From positions 305,477 to 369,476 of the forward strand of contig NZ_JNVM01000002.1 of NCBI RefSeq assembly GCF_000722545.1: 64,000 nucleotides of DNA, in the 5' to 3' direction. This document shows positions 9,096 to 16,572 of the stretch, piece after piece (positions within the stretch are counted from its first letter, which is position 1; each line of letters opens with the position of its first letter). A program made the position numbers and the translations under genes. Source of the DNA: Paenibacillus tyrphae (lineage in GTDB: Bacteria > Bacillota > Bacilli > Paenibacillales > NBRC-103111). The notes beneath the pieces are model-generated. The model was not told the origin of the DNA and did no database searches. It saw only the letters and a program-made list of their open reading frames with translations.

Positions 9096-9374
9096 TCAAT
9101 TTTTCAATCCGGAATAAGCCCCGCGAGACAAGCTCCTACTCTCCTCGATAAACGAGACGATACGATCTACGCTCGATAACGATTCGATCGTAAGGTCCTC
9201 CTCATCGAATGCTACTTGAAACGCCTGCTCCAGCCAGGCGATCAACCGGACCACCATAACGGAATCCAAAACGCCCTGCGGACCCAGCAGCGGCGCAGAT
9301 GGTTCCACATCCGGCCTGCCGAGCAATTGCGCTACGATAGCCGTAACTTTTCGTTCCATTTCTTCACGATTCAT
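9096..9374 (-). CDS. Acyl carrier protein
   Basis: 92 residues with an acyl-carrier fold. The phosphopantetheine attachment serine is in GVLDSVMVVRLIAWLE (Asp-Ser-Val at about residues 37-39), followed by a helix-II-like acidic segment (DEEDLTIESLSSVDRIVSFIE). The start overlaps the stop of the FkbH-like gene by 4 nt (ATGA), so the two are translationally coupled. FkbH proteins typically load a three-carbon glyceryl/lactyl-type unit onto a stand-alone carrier protein, which fits this pairing. It closes the operon that begins with the MutS-like gene. Confidence 0.88.
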   Translation of the reverse strand: MNREEMERKVTAIVAQLLGRPDVEPSAPLLGPQGVLDSVMVVRLIAWLEQAFQVAFDEEDLTIESLSSVDRIVSFIEESRSLSRGAYSGLKN

Positions 9375-10429
9375 CCTAAGGTTCTCCCTTCCGCTTGTCT
9401 AAAATGCCCCGTTTTCACGGTAATCCAATCCGGTGCGCCATACGAGAACGGTAACGGCAGCGCATAGATGGAATCATGCTCCCGCCTCTCCTTCCGGGCA
9501 AACCCCAATAGCTGCAAAAGCATCAGCGCCGGACGGTTGCGGCCTGCGGCCCGGTAGATGCAGACCGCTTCAAGCATCGCCGGATGCTCCTGCTGCGCCA
9601 GCTTCAGCACCGTCCCGAGAAATGCGGTTCCAATGCCGCGCCCTTCAATGCGGCAAGAGATGCAGAACAACCGGATGTCCAGCCGTTTCTCCCCATAGTC
9701 CAGCATGGCTGCCCCGACAATGCCATGGTCGCCGAACCGGTCCTTCAGCGCCGCGACATAAAGCCCTTTCGCCGGCGATTCCAGATAAGAGCGGACGACG
9801 TCCTCCGACACCCGCTCCGTGAAATTATTGAATTGATTCGTTCTCGCAGCCAGCTCGAAAGCCCGGTCAAGCTCCTCTTTGCGTGCAGCGCGAACCTCCA
9901 GCTCCATGAAGCAGGAGCGCAAAAAGTCTTCCCGCGTTCCGGCGAACCGCTGCTCCGCCGTTTTTCGCTCCAGCCGGGAAAGCATCATCTCGCGACGTTT
10001 CCCAGCCTCCCTTGTCAGCTTCCCGGCTTGGAACTCGGGGTATCCGGCGAGCTCCAGCGCCTCATACGCTCCGTAGACGGTCAGCTCCGGCAAATACGTT
10101 CCCGCCTCGTAGCGTTCGAACGGATTGTCGTCGATGAACGCTACCGCATCGAGCCCGATATTCAGCTCGCTTGCAATCCGTCGGATGCCTTCCGCCTTCG
10201 TCCCCCAACCGATCTGGGGATACAGAAAATAACGGCCGATGCCTAGTTCCTCCAATTTCGCCATAGCCAGACCATGGTCGTTCCGGCTCGCGACGCTCTG
10301 CAAAATGCCGCGCCCGTCCAACTGCTCCAGCACATCGCGAATGCCGGGACGCAGCGACACTTCTTCGTCGTCTGCCAGCGTTCCATGCCATAACGTTTCG
10401 TCCAAATCCCAAATCAGACATTTGATCAT
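9371..10429 (-). CDS. FkbH-like HAD-IIIC phosphatase/acyltransferase-type protein
   Basis: 352 residues. The N-terminal HAD domain has IWDLDETLWHGTL (DxDxT nucleophile motif), SVASRNDHG and IDDNPFERYE. The C-terminal half is GNAT-like (IGTAFLGTVL). This is the architecture of FkbH/OzmB-type enzymes, which dephosphorylate 1,3-bisphosphoglycerate and transfer a glyceryl unit to an acyl carrier protein in polyketide pathways. The carrier protein gene starts inside its stop codon. There is no polyketide synthase in view, so the product may be a small modified acyl group or a surface sugar substituent. The substrate here is inference. Confidence 0.85.
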   Translation of the reverse strand: MIKCLIWDLDETLWHGTLADDEEVSLRPGIRDVLEQLDGRGILQSVASRNDHGLAMAKLEELGIGRYFLYPQIGWGTKAEGIRRIASELNIGLDAVAFIDDNPFERYEAGTYLPELTVYGAYEALELAGYPEFQAGKLTREAGKRREMMLSRLERKTAEQRFAGTREDFLRSCFMELEVRAARKEELDRAFELAARTNQFNNFTERVSEDVVRSYLESPAKGLYVAALKDRFGDHGIVGAAMLDYGEKRLDIRLFCISCRIEGRGIGTAFLGTVLKLAQQEHPAMLEAVCIYRAAGRNRPALMLLQLLGFARKERREHDSIYALPLPFSYGAPDWITVKTGHFRQAEGRTLG

Positions 10430-10447
10430 CTACCTGTCCTCCGCAGC

Positions 10448-10906
10448 CTAAGCTTCCTGATCCTGCACCTTGTACTCCATCGTCAGATGAGTCGGCGCGA
10501 AGCCGTAATTTTTATACAGCACGCGCATGGGCAGGTTGCCGACGTGCACGTGCCCGACGATGCGCCGGGCTTTCCGGCTGGCGGCAAAATCCATCCCCGC
10601 CTCGAACAAATCCGTCACCGCCTCCGTACCGCGGCACGATTCGGCGGCGTAGAAGCTTTTGAACTGGATATAGTTTTCTTTCGTCACGAAATTCTCTTTG
10701 AGCGTCATCCAGAGCCAGCCGGCCACCCGGCCTTCCAGCTCCAGAACGAGCATGCCTTCCCTTTCCCGAGGAATCGCCTTTTCCAGCTTGCGCCGGTGGA
10801 ATTCCAGATCCGTTACCGCCTCGCTGCCAAACGAAATGACGGAAATTTCTTTCTCAAATTCTGCCACTGAGGCCAGGTCCTTTTGCCCTATCGGCCGGAT
10901 ATTCAT
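10448..10906 (-). CDS. GNAT-family N-acetyltransferase
   Basis: 152 residues beginning MNIRPIGQKDLASVAEFE, a typical GNAT N-terminus. A beta4/alpha3 region with RGTEAVTDLFEAGMDFAASRKAR and a C-terminal LYKNYGFAPT signature complete the fold. It probably acylates an amine using acetyl-CoA. The ATG at 10906 is preferred (AAGGAG 11 nt upstream, homology begins here); an upstream ATG at 10945, almost touching the stop of the BpsA-like gene, is an alternative. Lying directly after a polyamine-synthase-like gene, it might modify a polyamine, but that is only inferred from position. Confidence 0.8.
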   Translation of the reverse strand: MNIRPIGQKDLASVAEFEKEISVISFGSEAVTDLEFHRRKLEKAIPREREGMLVLELEGRVAGWLWMTLKENFVTKENYIQFKSFYAAESCRGTEAVTDLFEAGMDFAASRKARRIVGHVHVGNLPMRVLYKNYGFAPTHLTMEYKVQDQEA

Positions 10907-10947
10907 CTTGTCTTCTTCTCCTTTTTGAGCCATGATTCGCCGCATGC

Positions 10948-12111
10948 TTATACGCTCTTCTTTTCGATCAATTGAAACGTATCGTTCTTGCAGCGGGGAC
11001 ATCCTTGATTTTTGAGCTGCTCGATCGTAGGCACGTCGCCTTGGAAGCCGACGTAGACCGCTTCCCCGCACTGCTGGCAGCGGTAAGTGCGCAGCGTCCG
11101 CTTGACTTCGCCTGTATACAGCGCATCTTCAAAAGCGTCGGCATATTCGGAACGCGTCTGGTCCGTCGTCTTCAGCACGATCATTTGGCTCCGGTTCGCG
11201 ATCATTTCCGCGCCTTCGTACTCGTTAAAGCGTGGGAACGTGGCGCTGACCATGAGCCCCATCCGCACAAACTCCCGCTGCATCGCCAGCATAAATTCCG
11301 GCGACTTATGGGCAAAAGACAAGAAGATCGGAGCCCCTTTTCTCTTCTTCAAGCCGCTGATCCCGCGGGAAAGGAACAGCGTCATGCCCTGCAGCGTATA
11401 GGGTGGATCGGTGAAGAAGCAGTCGTAATGCCCCTGCCATTCCTCGGGTAGCGGGTTCCGCAAATCCCAGCTCCTGTATTGGATAGGCAGCCCCTCTCTG
11501 GCTGCGGTCTCACCGATATAGCTCAGGAACCGCTCGTCGATATCGACAACGTCGATCCTCGTCCTCGAATGCCCCTCCGGGAAGAGCTTCCTGAGCAAAA
11601 AGCCGAGTGACACGCTGACCAGATCGTCGTCGCCGATGCAGAGCACGCGCTTTCCGATTAGCGTCTGCTGCTTCAAGCACAGAACGGCGCGGCGCAGACT
11701 CGTCTCCGCGGTGCATTTCGATTGATCGATCCGGACGTCCACCTGCGGGCGCAAGCGGAAAATTTCCTGAAGCTCGCTTAGCACATCCGCCAGCTCTGCC
11801 TTCCAATCCGCATCACCTGCCGTCAGCCTCAGGTACAGGCTTCTGTTTAATCCGCCGTATCCCAGCTCTTGCTCAATCCATGCCGTTCCCGCGCTGCTGC
11901 AGCGCGTCCCGTTCTCTTGCGTCAGCGCGCCTGCTTTGACGAGCTCCTTCTTGATGGCCGCGGCAACGGGAATCGGCAGCAGCGTCCGGCGCGCCAGCTC
12001 TTTGGTCGAGATGCCCGGGCTGAAATAACATTCCAGCAAAAACTGCTCGATGACGACGGAACCTTCTTCCAAACGGACTTTCGCGCTGATTTCATCCACA
12101 TAATTTTTCAT
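10948..12111 (-). CDS. BpsA-like branched-polyamine (bis-aminopropyl spermidine) synthase family protein
   Basis: 387 residues. An N-terminal winged-helix-like part (ISTKELARRTLLPIPVAAAIKKEL) precedes a Rossmann transferase domain with GKRVLCIGDDDLVSVSL (cofactor loop) and DCFFTDPPYTLQGM (DPPY-like motif). A Cys-rich C-terminus follows (CQQCGEAVYVG ... CPRCKND, two CxxC pairs, zinc-ribbon-like). Characterised BpsA enzymes in thermophiles add aminopropyl groups to spermidine to make branched polyamines; mesophilic Paenibacillus-type homologues are not characterised. Start: ATG at 12111, 9 nt after GGAGGA; a GTG at 12120 overlaps that site. The gene overlaps the stop of the MutS-like gene. Confidence 0.75.
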   Translation of the reverse strand: MKNYVDEISAKVRLEEGSVVIEQFLLECYFSPGISTKELARRTLLPIPVAAAIKKELVKAGALTQENGTRCSSAGTAWIEQELGYGGLNRSLYLRLTAGDADWKAELADVLSELQEIFRLRPQVDVRIDQSKCTAETSLRRAVLCLKQQTLIGKRVLCIGDDDLVSVSLGFLLRKLFPEGHSRTRIDVVDIDERFLSYIGETAAREGLPIQYRSWDLRNPLPEEWQGHYDCFFTDPPYTLQGMTLFLSRGISGLKKRKGAPIFLSFAHKSPEFMLAMQREFVRMGLMVSATFPRFNEYEGAEMIANRSQMIVLKTTDQTRSEYADAFEDALYTGEVKRTLRTYRCQQCGEAVYVGFQGDVPTIEQLKNQGCPRCKNDTFQLIEKKSV

Positions 12112-12116
12112 TTCAA

Positions 12117-14102
12117 TCACTCCTCCGATTGGGTTTCGATGGTAACGCCCGGTGCATGCTTGCGCCCCATCAACTTGCGTTTTTTGCGGTTTTCTTTCGT
12201 CTCGAACACGATGTCAAAATCGTAATTATCCGGGTACAGCTCCTTGTTCTCGATGTGCAGCTTCAGCCGCTTCTGGTTGATTTTGAACTTCTGGTTCTGG
12301 ATCATTACCCCGACGTTGCCCCGGGCATCCTCGGTTTCAAACACAATGCCAGTACGGCCCAAATAAGCGATGTACACGCAATCGCCGAGCTGGAAGCTTC
12401 TGGGAGCCTCCTCGGGAACCGGCTGAGCGGCGTCCTCCGGCTCCTTCTCCGATGGAGGCAGAGGCGCAGGCACCGGTGTCGTTTCTTCCTGCGGATCGTC
12501 TTTGTCGGCCGTGGAAGCTTCGTCCGGCTCCGGCCCTGGCCCGGCGGCCTGTGTCCCCTGCGGCAAGCTTTCCGGCAAGCCACGTGCGGTAATTTCGCGG
12601 GACCGCTCAATAAGGCCGGCCGGCAGGCCCAGCTTCAACGCGATCAGGAAAGCGTAGCTCTGGCCCGCTTCCCCGATCCGCAGCCGGTACAGCGGCTGCA
12701 GCCTATCCGCATCGAACTCCATGCGGGCATTCTCGAACCCCGGCGTCATGTCGGCGAAGTTTTTAATTTCCGTAAAATGGGTCGTCGCCACCACCGTCGA
12801 CCCTCTTCGGTGCAGCTCCTCCAGAATGGCCACCGACAAGCCGACGCCTTCCCCCGGATCGGTCCCGGAAGCCATCTCGTCGATCAAGATGAGCGTCGAA
12901 CGATCGGCAAACTGCAGCATTTCGTTGACGTTCCGAATATGCGCGGAGAAGGTGCTGAGCGCATGCTCGATGCTTTGTCCGTCCCCGATATCGACGGCGA
13001 GATGGTTGAATACGGAAAGCAAGCTTCCTTCCCGTACCGGAACCAATAAGCCCGACTGCGCCATGACGGTCAGCAGACCGATCGTTTTCAGCGTTAGGGT
13101 CTTGCCTCCGGTATTCGGTCCCGTAATAATCAGCGACTTATACCGCCGTCCGATGACGAAGTTCAAGGGAACCATTGGCCGGTTCAGCAGCGGATGCTTC
13201 GCTTCGCGCAGGTCGATGATCCCTTGGTCGCTCAGCTCCACATTGGAGCCTCCGATAGCCAGAGCGTATTTGGCCTTGGCAAATATGAAATCGTAGGTGC
13301 CCACCGTCTCGACGTTCGTCAGAAGCTGTTGATCGCAGCTTTCCGCCAGTGCGGTCAAATCGCTCAGTACTTTCAGCTCCTCCCGCGCTTCCTCCGCTTT
13401 CAGCCCCGTAAGCTCAAACTGAATCGTCATGACCTCGGCCGGCTCGATATAGACCGTTTGGCCGCTTGCCGACTCGTCAAGCACTGTTCCCTTCACCAGC
13501 TTGCGGTGCTCTTTCTTGACCGGCAGCACATACCGCCCGTTGCGCGTGCTGAGGACATGCTCTTGCAGAATAGAGCGGTGGCGGCTCATCAAGGAGTCCA
13601 GCTTGGACTTCAGACGCTCCTCGAATACGGCCAGCCGCTTGCGGACTTTCATGAGCTCTTTGCTGGCGGAGTCGGCGATCTGCCCGTGACGGATGCACCG
13701 TTCGATCTCCGATTTCAGCGCATCCATCGTATACATGGAAGCCGCATAAGAGCTAATGTGAGGGGCTGCCCCGCTTTTCGCGGCCATATACCTCATGAGC
13801 TGCGCGCAGCTGGTCAAAAATTGGTTCATGTGCATGAAGTCCTTTTCACTGAACACGTAGCCCGTTCCCAGCAGCTCCAAAATATTTTCCATGCCTTCCA
13901 GCGAAGGAATCGGAACGCTGGCCCCATGCTGGAGCAAAGACTTCGCTTCCGCCGTTTCGTCCAGCTTCGCCCGCACGACGGACATCGCCGTGATAGGAAG
14001 CAGCTCGGCGATCTGCCGCTTGCCCAGATACGATACGGCATATTCCGCCAAAGCCTCTTTGATTTTGCCGTATTCCAAACGTTGCAATGCTTTTTCATTC
14101 AT
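12117..14102 (-). CDS. MutS2-like DNA-binding ATPase lacking the Smr domain
   Basis: 661 residues. Core and clamp-like helices (to about 300) lead to the MutS ABC ATPase with Walker A ITGPNTGGKTLTLKT, Walker B TLILIDEMASGTDP and the following STHFTEIK-type H-loop (ATTHFTEIKNF). Bacterial MutS2 proteins of about 780 residues end in an Smr nuclease domain. Here it is replaced by a Pro/Glu-rich linker (about 505-560) and a short KOW-like C-terminus (LGDCVYIAYLGRTGIVFE). MutS2-type proteins act on recombination intermediates or collided ribosomes. Start ATG at 14102 with AAGGAGAG. It is first in a five-gene operon and sits just after an intrinsic terminator. Confidence 0.85.
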   Translation of the reverse strand: MNEKALQRLEYGKIKEALAEYAVSYLGKRQIAELLPITAMSVVRAKLDETAEAKSLLQHGASVPIPSLEGMENILELLGTGYVFSEKDFMHMNQFLTSCAQLMRYMAAKSGAAPHISSYAASMYTMDALKSEIERCIRHGQIADSASKELMKVRKRLAVFEERLKSKLDSLMSRHRSILQEHVLSTRNGRYVLPVKKEHRKLVKGTVLDESASGQTVYIEPAEVMTIQFELTGLKAEEAREELKVLSDLTALAESCDQQLLTNVETVGTYDFIFAKAKYALAIGGSNVELSDQGIIDLREAKHPLLNRPMVPLNFVIGRRYKSLIITGPNTGGKTLTLKTIGLLTVMAQSGLLVPVREGSLLSVFNHLAVDIGDGQSIEHALSTFSAHIRNVNEMLQFADRSTLILIDEMASGTDPGEGVGLSVAILEELHRRGSTVVATTHFTEIKNFADMTPGFENARMEFDADRLQPLYRLRIGEAGQSYAFLIALKLGLPAGLIERSREITARGLPESLPQGTQAAGPGPEPDEASTADKDDPQEETTPVPAPLPPSEKEPEDAAQPVPEEAPRSFQLGDCVYIAYLGRTGIVFETEDARGNVGVMIQNQKFKINQKRLKLHIENKELYPDNYDFDIVFETKENRKKRKLMGRKHAPGVTIETQSEE

Positions 14103-14130
14103 GGGTGATCTCTCCTTGTAAGAAAATAAA

Positions 14131-14172
14131 AAAAGGGCAGAGAATGAACGTACGTCATTCTCTGCCCTTTTT
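14131..14172 (-). terminator. Terminator/attenuator in the leader of the MutS-like operon
   Basis: A 17-bp stem (GGGCAGAGAATGA / TCATTCTCTGCCC core) with a TTTTTTT-A-TTTT run on the minus strand, only about 28 nt before the ATG at 14102. No minus-strand gene lies upstream (the next gene, at 14597, runs the other way). It therefore either ends a small RNA or attenuates the operon. Confidence 0.8.
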
Positions 14173-14176
14173 TGAC

Positions 14177-14399
14177 CATGCCTAAATAAAAGCGCCCGAT
14201 AAAACAGAAAATCCGCGCTGAACTCAGCACGGATGATAGGCGCAATGAATAGGCATGTACCTAAGGCATTGTATGATATCCGTTGTTCTTAACTAATTCC
14301 AAGGTACCCGTAAACCCATGACAAAAAAACCTTGCTATATAGCAAAATTTACCCATGAATTTCCAGAAACCTCAAATATGGAATTGATTAGTTAAGAAC
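14177..14399 (-). ncRNA. Structured leader or small RNA upstream of the MutS-like operon
   Basis: Two folded domains can be drawn. Domain 1: GTTCTTAACTAATTCC (14285-14300) pairs with the complementary stretch at 14380-14399, enclosing a TTGCTATATAGCAA hairpin and two CATGGGT copies. Domain 2: three nested stems, CATGCCTA/TAGGCATG (14177-14184 with 14250-14257), GCGCC/GGCGC (14192-14196 with 14239-14243) and ATCCGcGCTGA/TCAGCaCGGAT (14211-14234). A terminator follows at once. No known riboswitch class was recognised by its conserved core. Either a cis-acting attenuator or an independent RNA. Confidence 0.5.
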
Positions 14400-14596
14400 G
14401 ACCACCGACATCAAAATCTCTCCCTTAGGCAATAAGTTAATTTTTACTCTACCTTACTTCCCCGGTGAATGTCAAGTGCTGTAAAATCTACAGCCGCAAT
14501 CGCAAGCTCATACGCTTTCAAAAAAACCATTGACACTCCCCTTGCAGGAGGCCGTAGGATGAAATTCCAATCGATGACGAAGGAGGAAATGTTCAA

Positions 14597-15823
14597 ATGT
14601 CGGGATCTGTTCGACTGCTTCACAACGGCTTTGTTCGGGCCGTTATGATTTCAAGTTTATTTTCGCAACTTGGAATTTGGATTCGTAATTTCGCTGTTCT
14701 CTTGTTTGTCATGGAAGCGACGGGCGGGGATGCTTTTGCCGTTTCTATGATTTCGGTGGCGGAATATGCCCCTATGTTTATCTTTGCTTTCATCGGCGGG
14801 GTGTTCGCGGACCGGTGGCGGCCCAAAAGCACCATGGTCTGGTGCGAGTGTTTGAGTTCGTTGTCCGTATTCCTTGTCTTCCTTGTGCTTGAAACCGGAT
14901 CATGGAGGGCTGTTTTTTTGGCCACTTTATGCTCCTCCATCCTATCGCAGTTTGCTCAGCCTTCCGGAATGAAGCTGTTCAAGAACCACGTACGCGAGGA
15001 AGACGCACAAGCCTGCATGTCTTTATTGCAAACGTTATTTTCCGTCTTTATGGTTCTCGGTCCGATTCTGGGGACGTTCGCGTATCAGCAGCTTGGTATT
15101 GAAGCTTCGATATTGGCAACGAGCGTATGTTTTCTGTTCTCCGCAGTGGCTCTAATCTTCGTCCCGTCCGATCCAAAGCAGCCGAAGAGTCAAACAAATC
15201 ATCCGTCCTCGCTGTTTCGCGAAATGGCGGATGGCATGAGCTATGTCTTCCTCAACAAGACGCTCTTGCAGCTAAGCTTATGCTTCCTATTCGTGGGACT
15301 GGGAGTCGGTTTAATTTCACCGCTGGGCATCTTCCTCGTGACGGAGCAGTTGGACTTGCCCGCACAAGCTTTGAAGTGGATTACCATTCCGTATGGGTTA
15401 GGCGAAGTGATCGGAGGAATCGTAACGTTCGCTCTGGCTGCCAAGATTGCCCCCCAACGCTTCCTGATGATCGGATTGCTCGTCGATGGAGCCGGCATTG
15501 TTTTGACAGGGTTATCAACCGGATTAGGGTTAACGATGATCGCGCAATTCCTCATTGCCCTACTGCAACCAGCCATCTTCGTCGGCAATAATGCTTTGGT
15601 TATGAAGCATACCGAACAAAGCTTTATCGGCCGGGTCACGGGAATCCGTACTCCGCTTATGACCGGAGCCATGCTTCTCATGATGAGTGTCGCAGGTATA
15701 TTGAAAAATGCGCTTTCTCTTTCCGTGGTATACGCATTGGCCGGTTTATGCTTTTTTGCCGGGTTCCTTATTATCCTTCCACTTTGTCGAAATAAAGGGA
15801 AGGCGGAGCCGTCAGCCGCATAA
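14597..15823 (+). CDS. MFS transporter (macrolide-efflux-like)
   Basis: 408 residues with about twelve hydrophobic segments. The MFS motif A-type loop appears as GGVFADRWRPKSTM after TM2. The overall layout resembles the MefA/YkuC-like drug-efflux MFS group (MISSLFSQLGIWIRNFAVLLFV start). It probably exports a drug or metabolite by proton antiport; no substrate can be assigned. Start: ATG at 14597 with AAGGAGG 9 nt upstream. It is convergent with a TetR-type regulator gene (15855-16421), which may or may not control it. Its upstream region holds the divergent structured leader. Confidence 0.85.
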   Translation: MSGSVRLLHNGFVRAVMISSLFSQLGIWIRNFAVLLFVMEATGGDAFAVSMISVAEYAPMFIFAFIGGVFADRWRPKSTMVWCECLSSLSVFLVFLVLETGSWRAVFLATLCSSILSQFAQPSGMKLFKNHVREEDAQACMSLLQTLFSVFMVLGPILGTFAYQQLGIEASILATSVCFLFSAVALIFVPSDPKQPKSQTNHPSSLFREMADGMSYVFLNKTLLQLSLCFLFVGLGVGLISPLGIFLVTEQLDLPAQALKWITIPYGLGEVIGGIVTFALAAKIAPQRFLMIGLLVDGAGIVLTGLSTGLGLTMIAQFLIALLQPAIFVGNNALVMKHTEQSFIGRVTGIRTPLMTGAMLLMMSVAGILKNALSLSVVYALAGLCFFAGFLIILPLCRNKGKAEPSAA

Positions 15824-15854
15824 AATCAATGAGTATTGCTGGGTTAAGATACGG

Positions 15855-16421
15855 TCAGCCTTGCTGCACAACCCCGAATACAAAGCTCTGGAGCTTATCT
15901 GCCAGTTCAATGGTATCCGGATTTTTTCCGTTTTTGATCGTCCAGGAAATTAACGTTATGACATTAGCCGAATACAAGCTCGCTATATAATCCAGCGGAA
16001 CTGACGGTTCTTTTACCGTATCGCTTAAATAGTGCAGGCTGGATTGATACAGGATGTCCTCCATATTTTTCCGCAAGTCGGCATTCGGAAGATGCACCTC
16101 CAGCAGCGTTCCGATCTCATCCCTGTGCATGACGATGCTATTCAGTATCTCCTCAATCAGCCTTCTGACTTCTTGCGGCCGGGTAGCTTGATACCGTTTC
16201 TCGATCAGGGTCCTGAACGCTCGGGTATGTTGTTCGACAAGCTGCTCAAGCAGATCGTATTTATCCATATAGTGATTATAAAACGTAGAGCGTCCGGTCA
16301 GCGCTTTATCTACGATATCCTGTATCGTAATCTTGTTAAAGCTTTTCTCGTGCAGCAATTCAATGAACGCCCGCCTAATATTTTGTTTCGATTTAAAAAT
16401 TCGAATATCTTCGTCCATCAT
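15855..16421 (-). CDS. TetR/AcrR-family transcriptional regulator
   Basis: 188 residues. The N-terminal helix-turn-helix is ITIQDIVDKALTGRSTFYNHYMDKYDLLEQLV, the canonical TetR signature. The C-terminal ligand domain resembles the TetR_C_7/DhaS-like group (YIASLYSANVITLISWTIKNGK). It is divergent from the carboxylesterase gene that starts at 16573; the 150-nt gap holds inverted repeats, so it probably represses that gene and itself. The ligand is unknown. Two ATG codons in tandem at 16421/16418 are both possible starts. Confidence 0.88.
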   Translation of the reverse strand: MMDEDIRIFKSKQNIRRAFIELLHEKSFNKITIQDIVDKALTGRSTFYNHYMDKYDLLEQLVEQHTRAFRTLIEKRYQATRPQEVRRLIEEILNSIVMHRDEIGTLLEVHLPNADLRKNMEDILYQSSLHYLSDTVKEPSVPLDYIASLYSANVITLISWTIKNGKNPDTIELADKLQSFVFGVVQQG

Positions 16422-16450
16422 GGTTAATTCCCCGCTTATTGGCCATTTTA

Positions 16451-16496
16451 GGACAATAATAGCACAGCGTGTCCATTTTCGTACATTGGATCCAAT
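16451..16496. promoter_or_regulatory. Inverted repeats between TetR regulator and carboxylesterase
   Basis: GGACA...TGTCC (16451-16474) and a perfect 12-bp palindrome ATTGGATCCAAT (16485-16496) lie in the divergent gap and are candidate TetR operators. Confidence 0.4.
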
Positions 16497-16572
16497 CCTG
16501 TTTATTGGCTGCCGTTCCGCCGAATTTTATAATGCTGTTATGGATCGCAAACTAATAAAAGAAGGTATACCT

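Noticed and set aside
14103..14445. T-box, M-box, SAM, c-di-GMP, THF or other known riboswitch
   Set aside because: None of their conserved cores (for example AGGGTGGnACCGCG) could be found in the leader; kept only as an unassigned structured RNA.
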